Positions 1 through 7,102 of a DNA stretch of 22,420 nucleotides are shown here, piece by piece. This DNA comes from an uncultured Collinsella sp. (GTDB lineage: Bacteria > Actinomycetota > Coriobacteriia > Coriobacteriales > Coriobacteriaceae), in contig URGG01000022.1 in assembly GCA_900547345.1 (NCBI GenBank), forward strand, positions 1 through 22,420, in the 5' to 3' direction. The translations under genes were made by a program, and so were the position numbers. Within the stretch, counting starts at the first letter, position 1. Every line of letters begins with the position of its first letter. The notes under the pieces were generated by a model that was not told where the DNA came from, did not search any database, and saw only the letters and a list, made by a program, of their open reading frames with translations.

Positions 1-490
1 CTTGCTGGGCCATCTGCTCGACGGCGGCTTCCACGTAAGCGGAGCACGCGGCGTCGAGCACGGCGCCCTCCAGGGGATGTTGGGCTCCCGTGGTGCGCAG
101 GCGACGCTCGGCGTCCATGCCGAGGGTGCATGCCATGAGTGCGGCAAAGCGGGCGTCTTTGAGATGTCGATAGATATCGCGACCGCGCAGCTCAACGTTG
201 GTGCCGACCAGACGAATGCAAGGTTCTCCCTGCTCGTCCACACCCGTGGCATCGACGGCAAACACGCGGCGCACGCCACGGGGCTCAATGTCCAATTCCA
301 GACGCTCGACCACAAGCTCAATACGCTGCGACAGCTCGGGCTCAATCTGTTGGCCGCCGTAGCCCAGATACCGCAGCATCTCGGCACGGTCGACACGGGG
401 ATGGTGCGCAGCATCGACACGGTAAAGCGCCGGCGACGCAAGGTCGGCCGGCACTTCGACAGCGGTTGTATCGATGTGCGGTTTTTCCAT
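1..490 (-). CDS. Methionine synthase reactivation-domain protein (partial, C-terminus outside window)
   Basis: The minus strand is open from an ATG at 490 to the left edge (about 163 codons, no stop). The predicted protein begins MEKPHIDTTAVEVPADLASP and contains 'LRGRDIYRHLKDARFAALMACTLG', written here in two parts: LRGRDIYRHLKDARF, then AALMACTLGMDAERRLR. This pattern (I..HL....... LMA.TLG..... R.LR) is what I know from stand-alone proteins resembling the C-terminal activation domain of cobalamin-dependent methionine synthase, which binds S-adenosylmethionine and reactivates oxidised cobalamin. Such proteins occur in anaerobes whose MetH lacks that domain. Its ATG overlaps the metF stop as TAATG, so the two are probably translationally coupled. 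Inference: metH itself lies elsewhere or further left. Family assignment is from motif memory; the context with metF supports it. Confidence 0.72.
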   Translation of the reverse strand, partial: MEKPHIDTTAVEVPADLASPALYRVDAAHHPRVDRAEMLRYLGYGGQQIEPELSQRIELVVERLELDIEPRGVRRVFAVDATGVDEQGEPCIRLVGTNVELRGRDIYRHLKDARFAALMACTLGMDAERRLRTTGAQHPLEGAVLDAACSAYVEAAVEQMAQQ

Positions 491-1362
491 TACCCCAGGC
501 GCTCCATAATGGTCGCGGCGATCGCAGGACGGTTCATAGTGTACAGGTGCAGGCCGTCGGCGCCGTGCTCCTTGAGGTCGCAAAGCTGGCGGGCTGCATA
601 ATCTACACCAGCTGCCTGCAGGCTCTCGGGGTCATTCTCGTACTTGGCGAGAATCTTGATGACGGGGGAGGGCAGCGACGCGCCGCACATAAAGACCATG
701 CGGCTGATCTGTGACTTGCCCATAAACGGCATGATGCCCGCGGTAATGGGCACGGTGATGCCGGCCTTGTCGGCAAGCTCGCGAAAACGGTAGAAGCACT
801 CGTTATCAAAGAAGAGCTGCGTCACAAAGAAGCTCGCGCCAGCGTCCTGTTTTTGCTTGAGGTGTTCGACCGAGAGGTTGAGATCCTCACAGGCAATGTG
901 GCCCTCGGGGTAGGCTGCGGCGCCCACGCAAAAGCCGGCGTCGACGAGCTCGGGGATGAGGTCGCGGGCGTAGGCGTAGTCCGAGGCGGGCTTGTCGTCC
1001 TCGGTCGCGCCGGCAGGGAGATCGCCACGCAGGGCCAGGATGTTTTCCACGCCGGCGGTGCGATACTCGTCGATCTTGGCGGCGATATCGGCGTGCGACC
1101 GGCCCACGCAGGTAAGGTGTGCCACCGAGGGCGTGTCGAATTCGCTCGTAATCATATGCGCGATGGGGGCGGTGGCGGCACCGTTGCCCGAGCCGCCGGC
1201 CGAGCAGGTGACCGAGACAAAGCTCGGCGAAAGCTTGCACAGATTGCCTGCCACTTCGCGAGCCGTGTCGAGGGTGAGCTCGCCCTTGGGCGGGAACATC
1301 TCAAACGAAACGGGCGCGGTGCCCTGGGATGCTGCCTGCTTAAAAACCTCGTCGACGCGCAT
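490..1362 (-). CDS. metF: Methylenetetrahydrofolate reductase
   Basis: A 290-residue protein of normal MetF length (E. coli about 296). It reduces 5,10-methylene-THF to 5-methyl-THF, the methyl donor for methionine synthase, with FAD in a TIM barrel. Visible family motifs in order: VSFEMFPPKG near residue 18 (Glu21 is the expected catalytic acid), VAHLTCVG, ENILALRGD, FFVTQLFFDN, AGIMP and GLHLYTMNR at the C-terminus. I chose the ATG at 1362 (protein MRVDEVFKQA) because it follows AGAGGAG at a good distance; the frame stays open to 1428 but that extension has no family similarity. The stop overlaps the start of the downstream reactivation protein, suggesting one methionine-synthesis operon. 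No riboswitch was recognised upstream. Confidence 0.95.
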   Translation of the reverse strand: MRVDEVFKQAASQGTAPVSFEMFPPKGELTLDTAREVAGNLCKLSPSFVSVTCSAGGSGNGAATAPIAHMITSEFDTPSVAHLTCVGRSHADIAAKIDEYRTAGVENILALRGDLPAGATEDDKPASDYAYARDLIPELVDAGFCVGAAAYPEGHIACEDLNLSVEHLKQKQDAGASFFVTQLFFDNECFYRFRELADKAGITVPITAGIMPFMGKSQISRMVFMCGASLPSPVIKILAKYENDPESLQAAGVDYAARQLCDLKEHGADGLHLYTMNRPAIAATIMERLG

Positions 1363-1526
1363 ATCGTGCTCCTCTAGATACGTAATAGTGTGATGTGTTG
1401 TAAGGATTCTACAGCACCACTGTGTCACGGTGGAGTTTCACTCGTTATTCGGGGATACCAATCAAAGATGCCTTGCTATCGGCTTTCTCTATAACAGAGC
1501 GGCTAATCTAGGCACGGACTATAAAG

Positions 1527-1552
1527 ACTGGTATCTGATGCAAAATACCAGT
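1527..1552. promoter_or_regulatory. Inverted repeat in metF-glnN gap
   Basis: ACTGGTAT (1527-1534) and ATACCAGT (1545-1552) are perfect complements around a 10-nt centre. The arms are A+T-balanced and there is no T-tract, so a protein-binding operator is more likely than a terminator. The binding protein is unknown. Confidence 0.4.
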
Positions 1553-1675
1553 TAATAGAGCTCCATCCCAAATTGACTACCCTTAAACCATGGGGAGAGG
1601 TCTGCAATTTATGCAGTTGATTGGCTGTTGAGGGTGGCAACGCCGCCTCGATAGGGTAACCTCATTGATTGGTTT

Positions 1676-1704
1676 CGCGACAGCAACATAACGGTAATGT
1701 CGCG
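1676..1704 (+). promoter_or_regulatory. Stem-loop in glnN leader
   Basis: CGCGACA (1676-1682) and TGTCGCG (1698-1704) form a perfect 7-bp stem with a 15-nt loop. The pairing continues after a one-base bulge as TTT/AAA. It lies about 85 bp before the glnN start, so it could be either an RNA hairpin in the leader or an operator. No T-tract follows. Confidence 0.4.
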
Positions 1705-1788
1705 GAAACACGGCGAGTCTAAGCTATGACTCGTTCGTTAGTAATCAACACCGCTTCTCACGCGGTGCCGATACGAAGGGAGTTCCGT

Positions 1789-3876
1789 ATGGCCGAACTT
1801 ACTGACCGCTTCGGGACCATGGTGTTCTCTGAGGAAGTCATGAAGGACTACCTCCCCAAGGACATTTGGAAGCGCCTTGCTGCAACCCTCGAGGGCGGTG
1901 AGCCGCTCGACCTGGATGTGGCCAACGCCGTTGCCCATGCCATGAAGGTCTGGGCCATCTCCAAGGGTGCGACGCACTATGCGCACTGGTTCCAGCCGCT
2001 TTCGGGCATTACTTCCGAGAAGCACGACAGCTTCCTGGAGCCCAACCACGACGGCACCGCCATTACCAAGTTTACGGGCAAGAACCTCATCCAGGGCGAG
2101 CCCGATGCCTCCAGCTTCCCCAACGGCGGCCTGCGCGCCACCTTCGAGGCCCGTGGCTACACCGCTTGGGATCCCACTAGCCCCGCCTTTATCAAGGACG
2201 ACGTCCTGTGCATCCCCACGGCTTTCTGCTCCTACACGGGCGAGGCCCTGGACAAGAAGACCCCGCTGCTGCGCTCCATGACCGCGCTCTCGCGTGAGTC
2301 CAAGCGCGTTTTGGCGCTGTTTGGCAAGACCCCCAAGAAGGTCGTTCCTTCCGTGGGCGATGAGCAGGAGTACTTCCTGATCAAGAAGGACGCCTACCGC
2401 AAGCGCAAGGACCTGGTCATTACCGGCCGCACCCTCTTTGGCGCCGCTCCCTGCAAGGGTCAGGAGCTCGAGGAGCACTACTTTGGCGCTATCCGCCCCA
2501 CCGTCTCGGCCTATATGAAGGATCTGGACGATGAGCTGTGGGCGCTTGGCATTCCCGCCAAGACCAAGCACAACGAGGTTGCTCCCTGCCAGCATGAGCT
2601 TGCCCCCGTCTATGGCGAAGTCAACGAGGCCATCGACCAGAATCTGGTCATGATGGAGAAGATGAAGCTCATCGCCTCCCGCCATGACTTGGTCTGCCTG
2701 CTGCACGAGAAGCCCTTTGAGGGCATCAATGGTTCGGGCAAGCACAACAACTGGTCGCTTGGCACCGAGTCCGAGAATCTGCTCGATCCGGGCGACACTC
2801 CGCTCGACAACCTGCAGTTCATCGTCTTCCTCACCGCGGTGATCGAGGCCGTCGATAACTATCAGGAGCTCCTGCGTGCCTCCGTTGCCTCGGCCGGCAA
2901 CGACCATCGTCTGGGCGCCAACGAGGCTCCTCCGGCGATTATGTCCATCTTCCTGGGCGACCAGCTTACCGAGGTCGTCGAGAAGATCATCGATGGCAAG
3001 GCTTCCGTTCATGCCACGCGCGGCGTGCTCGACCTGGGCGCCGATACCCTGCCCAAGCTGATGCAGGACAACACCGACCGCAACCGCACCTCCCCGTTTG
3101 CCTTTACTGGCAATAAGTTCGAGTTCCGTGCCTGCGGCTCCGAGCAGAACGTCTCCGACTCCAACCTGGTGCTCGATGCCGCCGTGGCCAAGTCGCTCAA
3201 GTCCTTCGCCGACGCGCTTGAGGGTACGCCCGAGGATAAGTTCCAGGACGCCGCGCTCGAGTACTGCAAGAAGGTCCTGACCGACCACCAGCGCATCCTC
3301 TTCTCCGGCGATGGCTACTCCGACGAGTGGCCCGTCGAGGCCGAGAAGCGCGGCCTTGCCAACAACAAGACCACGGCCGACGCCCTGCCCGCGTTTGTTT
3401 CCGATAAGGCCATTGCGCTCTTTGAGGAGACGGGTGTCCTGACCAAGGCCGAGGCCCAGTGCCGCTACGATTGCAAGCTCGAGAAGTACAACAAGCTCAT
3501 GAACATCGAGGCCACCACGATGGTTCGCGAGGCGCGTCGTACCTATCGCCCGGTCATTACCGCCTATGCCACCAAGGTCGCTAAGGGCCTTGAGACTATT
3601 CGTGCCGCCGGTGCTGAGGCCGCCATGCAGTGCGAGCAGAACACGCTCAACAAGCTCTGCAACGGCATCACCACCATCAACGACTCCATCAAGGCGCTCG
3701 ACGCCGTGCATCAGAAGGCCGAGGGCCTCGATGGCCAGGAGCAGGCCAACGTGTATGCACACGAGGTCGTCCCCGCTATGGATACGCTGCGTGCCGCCGT
3801 GGACGCCATGGAGGAGATCGTGGCTGCCGACTACTGGCCGGTTCCGACCTACGACGACATCCTGTTCTACGTGTAG
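1789..3876 (+). CDS. glnN: Glutamine synthetase, type III
   Basis: A 695-residue protein, the size of type III glutamine synthetases (about 700 residues, against about 450 for type I). It makes glutamine from glutamate, ammonia and ATP in the cytoplasm. Type III signatures are visible: [17 protein letters not shown] near residue 66, [34 protein letters not shown] near 260, [12 protein letters not shown] near 315 (the ATP/glutamate-site region shared by all glutamine synthetases) and [12 protein letters not shown]. The start at 1789 (MAELTDRFG) follows GGGAG at 1778-1782; the frame extends 21 codons upstream but without family similarity. It is a single gene with its own terminator. Regulation by nitrogen is expected for the family, and two inverted repeats upstream are candidate sites. 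Confidence 0.97.
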   Translation: MAELTDRFGTMVFSEEVMKDYLPKDIWKRLAATLEGGEPLDLDVANAVAHAMKVWAISKGATHYAHWFQPLSGITSEKHDSFLEPNHDGTAITKFTGKNLIQGEPDASSFPNGGLRATFEARGYTAWDPTSPAFIKDDVLCIPTAFCSYTGEALDKKTPLLRSMTALSRESKRVLALFGKTPKKVVPSVGDEQEYFLIKKDAYRKRKDLVITGRTLFGAAPCKGQELEEHYFGAIRPTVSAYMKDLDDELWALGIPAKTKHNEVAPCQHELAPVYGEVNEAIDQNLVMMEKMKLIASRHDLVCLLHEKPFEGINGSGKHNNWSLGTESENLLDPGDTPLDNLQFIVFLTAVIEAVDNYQELLRASVASAGNDHRLGANEAPPAIMSIFLGDQLTEVVEKIIDGKASVHATRGVLDLGADTLPKLMQDNTDRNRTSPFAFTGNKFEFRACGSEQNVSDSNLVLDAAVAKSLKSFADALEGTPEDKFQDAALEYCKKVLTDHQRILFSGDGYSDEWPVEAEKRGLANNKTTADALPAFVSDKAIALFEETGVLTKAEAQCRYDCKLEKYNKLMNIEATTMVREARRTYRPVITAYATKVAKGLETIRAAGAEAAMQCEQNTLNKLCNGITTINDSIKALDAVHQKAEGLDGQEQANVYAHEVVPAMDTLRAAVDAMEEIVAADYWPVPTYDDILFYV

Positions 3877-3906
3877 AGCGTAACTGACATATCGTCACGG
3901 TATTGA

Positions 3907-3943
3907 GCCGGGGTCCGCATCATGCGGGCCCCGGCTTTTGTTT
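3907..3943 (+). terminator. glnN terminator
   Basis: A G+C-rich hairpin at 3907-3935, arms GCCGGGG-CCGCA and TGCGG-CCCCGGC around a 3-nt loop, is followed by TTTTGTTT. It sits 30 bp after the glnN stop and is a textbook intrinsic terminator. Confidence 0.93.
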
Positions 3944-4277
3944 GCGAAGGGCGCTTTGAAGCCCGTTTTGCCGCCGATATGCCTAGGTATAAAGGGTTGT
4001 GGGCAAAAAACGTCAAATATGAGTACTGTCACAAGTCCTGTAGCATTATTTATTTGCAAAATATGAAGTGTTACGCAACATATGTCCAAGTACTTAGCCG
4101 ATAAACGTCTGCAGTTTTCCCGTCGTAGGACGCCTGACGGCTAAATCGCCTTCTGAAGGCATGAAATCGCTGTAACTAAAATGGTAACAGTACTCATATT
4201 TGCCATTTTTTGACCACAGGCCTTGCGATGATGCCGGGATCCGCACCCTGTCGGGTTCGAATCCCGGTACATGGATA
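3944..4277. other. Non-coding stretch with inverted-repeat element
   Basis: No gene is supported here. Short open frames on both strands have no start signals. The stretch is dominated by the 219-bp inverted-repeat element at 3999-4217, annotated separately, followed by the start of the 100-bp direct repeat. Confidence 0.5.
3999..4217. repeat. 219-bp element bounded by 34-bp imperfect inverted repeats
   Basis: The left arm (3999-4032) and the reverse complement of the right arm (4184-4217) agree at 30 of 34 positions, including a shared core CAAATATGAGTACTGT and a run of six A. The inside is A+T-rich compared with the neighbouring genes and has no credible reading frame. The layout resembles a small non-autonomous mobile element or a dispersed intergenic repeat. 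No target-site duplication was established. A second, weaker element with a similar core lies at 21935-22180. Confidence 0.6.
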
Positions 4278-4340
4278 GCAAAAAGCCCGTCACCGCAAGG
4301 GTAACGGGCTTCTCGTTTCAAATGGTGCCCCCAGCGGGAT
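4241..4340. repeat. 100-bp direct repeat, copy 1 (with truncated tRNA-Glu 3' end)
   Basis: This block matches 4430-4529 without gaps at an offset of 189 bp, with 11 differences in 100 positions. It contains, on the plus strand, a T-arm-like CGGGTTCGAATCCCGG (4252-4267), then a minus-strand terminator copy, then 18 bases (4323-4340) identical to the 3' end of the neighbouring tRNA-Glu. After 4340 the similarity stops inside what would be the T-arm, so no complete tRNA is present. Confidence 0.8.
4278..4311 (-). terminator. Duplicated tRNA-Glu terminator
   Basis: On the minus strand AGCCCGTTACC and GGTGACGGGCT pair through an 11-bp stem (one G-T pair) and are followed by TTTTGC. It is the diverged copy of the terminator at 4468-4500 and lies behind the truncated tRNA fragment. 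Confidence 0.6.
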
Positions 4341-4429
4341 GTCCGCGTGCGGCTGGCGCCGCCCGCTTCCGCTGTGTCGCTCCGCTCCTTGCGTGCTGCG
4401 CTGGAAAACGCTTGCGCGTTTCCTCAGCT

Positions 4430-4529
4430 CCGCACCCTGTCGGGTTCGAATCCCGGCATATCGGTAGCAAAAAGCCCGCTACCGCGAGGGTAACGGGCTC
4501 TTCAATTCAAATGGTGCCCCCAGCGGGAT
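4430..4529. repeat. 100-bp direct repeat, copy 2 (joins intact tRNA-Glu)
   Basis: This is the second copy of the block at 4241-4340 (89% identical, ungapped). It includes a plus-strand T-arm-like CGGGTTCGAATCCCGG at 4441-4456, the terminator of tRNA-Glu and the last 18 bases of that tRNA. Between the copies (4341-4429) is unrelated G+C-rich sequence with a small palindrome around 4403-4423. Confidence 0.8.
4468..4500 (-). terminator. tRNA-Glu terminator
   Basis: On the minus strand AGCCCGTTACC pairs with GGTAGCGGGCT (11 bp, one G-T pair) around a 5-nt loop, followed by TTTTGC. It begins about 12 bp after the CCA end of tRNA-Glu. Confidence 0.85.
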
Positions 4530-4588
4530 TCGAACCCGCGATATCCACCTTGAAAGGGTGGCGTCCTTGGCCGCTAGACGATGGGGAC
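4512..4588 (-). tRNA. tRNA-Glu (anticodon UUC)
   Basis: The minus strand folds as a complete cloverleaf. Acceptor GTCCCCA pairs with TGGGGGC. The D-arm region contains TCTAGCGGCCAAGGAC. The anticodon stem is CCACC/GGTGG with loop CTTTCAA, giving anticodon TTC. The T-arm is GCGGG-TTCGAAT-CCCGC. The 3' CCA is encoded (4512-4514). The anticodon reads GAA/GAG, so this is glutamate. It has its own terminator downstream and a TATACT box upstream. Confidence 0.97.
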
Positions 4589-4598
4589 AGCGGGGAAG

Positions 4599-4604
4599 AG
4601 TATA
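4599..4604 (-). promoter_or_regulatory. Probable -10 box of tRNA-Glu
   Basis: TATACT on the minus strand ends 10 bases before the mature tRNA 5' end, the usual position for a tRNA promoter. The -35 region at 17-18 bp spacing is poor (TACGCG), so only the -10 is called. Confidence 0.45.
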
Positions 4605-4687
4605 GCAGACTTTTTTGCCGGCGCGTATATCGTTGGCAAACTGGAAAACCACCACACAGGAGCTGACTCTCTATCCTGATCTTCAAA

Positions 4688-4838
4688 TATCTCAATCTGA
4701 AACATCTGGGCGGGCAAATCGGCTCTATGTGTTACAGATCGAGACAAAAGGCAGACGTCGGGACGAACATCTCATTCTGTAACAGTAAGACGACTTTTAA
4801 CGGTCTAGATGTTACAGATTGAGGCAAACGCTGGGACG
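4688..4838. repeat. Array of GTTACAG-type motifs in alternating orientation
   Basis: Two plus-strand copies (GTTACAGATCGAGACAAA at 4731-4748 and GTTACAGATTGAGGCAAA at 4811-4828, 80 bp apart) both run on to a GGGACG shortly downstream. Minus-strand copies read CTGTTACAGAATGAGATGT (4767-4785) and CAGATGTTTCAGATTGAGAT (4689-4708). The copies at 4731-4744 and 4770-4783 form an inverted repeat (12 of 14). There is no coding capacity in 4589-4888. The pattern suggests a dispersed intergenic repeat family or a regulatory array; its role is unknown. Confidence 0.5.
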
Positions 4839-4844
4839 GAGCAA

Positions 4845-4882
4845 AACCACCCACAAAGGTGCCTGTCCCCTTTGTGGTGGTT
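4845..4882 (-). terminator. Hairpin, probable terminator of the TPR-murT-gatD operon
   Basis: On the minus strand AACCACCACAAAGG pairs with CCTTTGTGGGTGGTT (one bulged base), then TTGC follows so that the 3' side ends in TTTT. It begins 7 bp after the murT-gatD stop. It could also belong to a palindromic intergenic repeat family, given its 9-nt centre and the repeats beside it. Confidence 0.6.
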
Positions 4883-4888
4883 GGGGCG

Positions 4889-7057
4889 TTAGGGGAGGAG
4901 CTTCATGGCGGCGTCGTGGGCGGCGTGCTCGTAGGTGTCGTCGAGGGTTTTGAGCGGCAGCAGGGCCGTGGCCTGCGCATCGCCGCGGCGCTCGAGGGCG
5001 TGCACGATCAGCCAGTCGGCGAGTTCGGGGTTCTTGGGCAGTGCCGGTCCGTGCAGGTACGTGCCGATGACGCCCTTGTAGATGAGACCCTCAAAGCCAT
5101 CGTCGCCGTTGTTGCCGGTGCCCGTGACGACGGACGTTCCGAGCGGCGTGGCCTCGGCGTCCAAAAGCGTGCGGCCACCGTGGTTCTCGAATCCCACAAA
5201 GGGCTCAGGTGCCAGATCGGTTTTGACGGCTACGTTGCCGATCAGGCGGTCGGAGCCGCGTACGGTTTCGGCGGCAATGACGCCCAGGCCCTCAATGCGA
5301 TCGTCGCCCATGTAGTACGAACGGCCGAGCAGCTGATAGCTGCCACAGATGGCAAGCAGTGTGCCGCCGTCCTCAACATAGGCCGCGACCTTGTCTTTTT
5401 GGGCGAGCAGCTCGTGTGCCACGGCTAGCTGGTCGCGGTCGGAGCCGCCACCCATCATGACGATATCGGCATCGGTCAAATCAAGCGTTTCGCCCATACG
5501 GACCTCGTCCACGCGCACGGGAATGCCACGCCAGGCGCAGCGGCGCTCGAGGGCGATGACGTTGCCGCCGTCGCCGTAGAGGTTGAGGGCATCGGGATAC
5601 AGGTAGACGATGCGCAGCGGGCGCGAAAGCTCGACTGGCGCGATGCTGACAGGAAGAGCGCTGCCGTCGGCACGGGCTACGGCGCGCCCGGCAACAGCGT
5701 CGGCGGTGGCGCCTTTCAGCCCGTCGAGCTCCTTGACCAGCGGCGGGAAGGCCGTGTAATTGGCGACGGCGTAGAGGGTGTCATTGGCGGCCACGGCGCC
5801 AATTGCCTGCGCGACGTCCGAGATAATCGCGGCATCGATGCCGGCGTACTTGAGGCGCACCTGCATGTCGTGCGCGCGCGTGCCTCCGGCAAAGGCGACA
5901 AGACCCGGCGTGTCGGCGATGCGCTCAAAGTCGACGTCGTAGATCCACGATACATCGTGGCCGTCGGCGTCGTTGTCGTTGAGGAAGAAAGCGCAGAGTC
6001 TGCCGCCTGCCGTCTTGATGGACTGGATTTGTCGATCGAAGCCTACGGGATTCTTAGCCAGGTTGGCCTCGATGGTGCGGCCGGCGATATCCCAGCGGCC
6101 CATGCGTCCGCCGGCGGGGACGTAGGCGTCGAGCGTGGGCTGCAGGTGCGCCGTATCCACGCCTAACTCATGTGCGGCAAAGAATGCAGCGGCAACGTTG
6201 TAGACCATGTACAGGCCGTTGTAGCGTGTGGCGATGTGTACGGCAGCCGCGTCGGGCGCAGATCCAAAGACCAGGTCGAAGCCGTAGCCGTCGCAGCCGA
6301 GCTTCACGTCCGTCACGCGACGGACAAGCGCAGGGCGGGCCCAGCCGCACGAGGGGCAATGGTAGGCGCCGAGCTGGCCGTATTGCACGTAGTCATACTC
6401 CAGCGGCGCGTTGCACTGTGAGCAAAAACGTGAGTCGCTAATACGGTCGGACTCGGTGTTGGTGGCGCCGTCGATGCCAAAGGCAATACTCGCGTTGGGA
6501 ACGCGCGCGGCAATCGAGGCGCACAGCGGGTCGTCGGCGTTGTAGATGAGCGTTGTTGCCGGAGAGAGCTCCAACGCATGGGCAATGACGTCTTGGGTAT
6601 GGTCGATCTCGCCGTATCGGTCTAGCTGGTCGCGGAACAGGTTGAGCAGCACAAAGTACGTCGGCTTGAGCTTGGGCAGGACGCGCACGGTGTAGAGCTC
6701 ATCGCATTCAAAAACGCCCACGCGCTTGCCGCTGTCAGTGTGCTTAAGGCCACTGCGGGCCTCGAGCAGCGCACCCACCACGCCCGGCTCCATGTTGTTG
6801 CCGGCGCGGTTGCATACCACGGTGGCGCCGCTGGCGGCAACGGCGTCGGCGATGAGGTTGGAGGTGGTGGTCTTGCCATTAGTACCGGTGATCACCACGC
6901 TGCGGTCGACAAGGCCCGCGAGGTCGCTTAGTAGCTCGGGGTCGATCTTCATGGCGATACGGCCGGGGAGTACGCCACCCTGGCGTTTGAGGACAGAGCG
7001 CAGTCCCCAGCGAGCGATATCGCTCGAGGTACAGGCGAGAGATGAGCGGAGGTTCAT
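4889..7057 (-). CDS. MurT-GatD fusion: lipid II D-glutamate amidating enzyme
   Basis: A 722-residue single chain joining two proteins that are normally separate (MurT about 440, GatD about 240 residues). The complex amidates the alpha-carboxyl of D-Glu2 in lipid II using glutamine. MurT part, residues 1-455: N-terminus like MurT, P-loop GTNGKTTT at 58-65, a four-Cys zinc ribbon (Cys212, 215, 234, 237) inserted in the ligase domain as in known MurT, and a C-terminal DUF1727-like region with ADGHDVSWIYDVDFE near 364-378. GatD part, from about 480: LRIVYLYPDALNLYGDGGN, MMGGGSDRDQL, the nucleophile in LLAICGSYQLLG (Cys571) and the histidine in GTYLHGP (His669). The linker around 450-478 is Ala-rich. 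ATG at 7057 follows AGGAA. It is the last gene of an operon, 45 bp after the upstream TPR gene. Confidence 0.93.
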   Translation of the reverse strand: MNLRSSLACTSSDIARWGLRSVLKRQGGVLPGRIAMKIDPELLSDLAGLVDRSVVITGTNGKTTTSNLIADAVAASGATVVCNRAGNNMEPGVVGALLEARSGLKHTDSGKRVGVFECDELYTVRVLPKLKPTYFVLLNLFRDQLDRYGEIDHTQDVIAHALELSPATTLIYNADDPLCASIAARVPNASIAFGIDGATNTESDRISDSRFCSQCNAPLEYDYVQYGQLGAYHCPSCGWARPALVRRVTDVKLGCDGYGFDLVFGSAPDAAAVHIATRYNGLYMVYNVAAAFFAAHELGVDTAHLQPTLDAYVPAGGRMGRWDIAGRTIEANLAKNPVGFDRQIQSIKTAGGRLCAFFLNDNDADGHDVSWIYDVDFERIADTPGLVAFAGGTRAHDMQVRLKYAGIDAAIISDVAQAIGAVAANDTLYAVANYTAFPPLVKELDGLKGATADAVAGRAVARADGSALPVSIAPVELSRPLRIVYLYPDALNLYGDGGNVIALERRCAWRGIPVRVDEVRMGETLDLTDADIVMMGGGSDRDQLAVAHELLAQKDKVAAYVEDGGTLLAICGSYQLLGRSYYMGDDRIEGLGVIAAETVRGSDRLIGNVAVKTDLAPEPFVGFENHGGRTLLDAEATPLGTSVVTGTGNNGDDGFEGLIYKGVIGTYLHGPALPKNPELADWLIVHALERRGDAQATALLPLKTLDDTYEHAAHDAAMKLLP

Positions 7058-7102
7058 GAAACCGTTCCTAACGTAAACGACATGGTCGGGTCGAGTGCGT
7101 CA

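Larger units (their letters stand above)
1363..1788. other. Divergent intergenic region metF / glnN
   Basis: This 426-bp gap separates the divergent metF and glnN genes. I see no convincing gene in it. It holds two inverted repeats (annotated separately), a direct repeat TTGATTGG at 1617-1624 and 1665-1672, and weak promoter-like pairs for glnN, the best being TTGATT at 1665-1670 with CATAAC at 1687-1692 (16-bp spacing). The promoter call is speculative. Confidence 0.4.

Noticed and set aside
2..601. Plus-strand open frame of about 200 codons over the left end
   Set aside because: Antisense to the metF operon's reactivation gene, no ribosome site, no family motifs. The minus-strand reading makes protein sense.
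1738..3762. Minus-strand open frame of 674 codons opposite glnN
   Set aside because: Antisense shadow of a strongly biased, G+C-rich gene. Its translation is Leu/Gly/Val-rich with no motif, while the plus strand encodes an unmistakable synthetase.
4234..4270. tRNA-like sequence on the plus strand around CGGGTTCGAATCCCGG
   Set aside because: Only a T-arm is present. No matching acceptor, D-arm or anticodon arm lies upstream, so it is not a tRNA gene.
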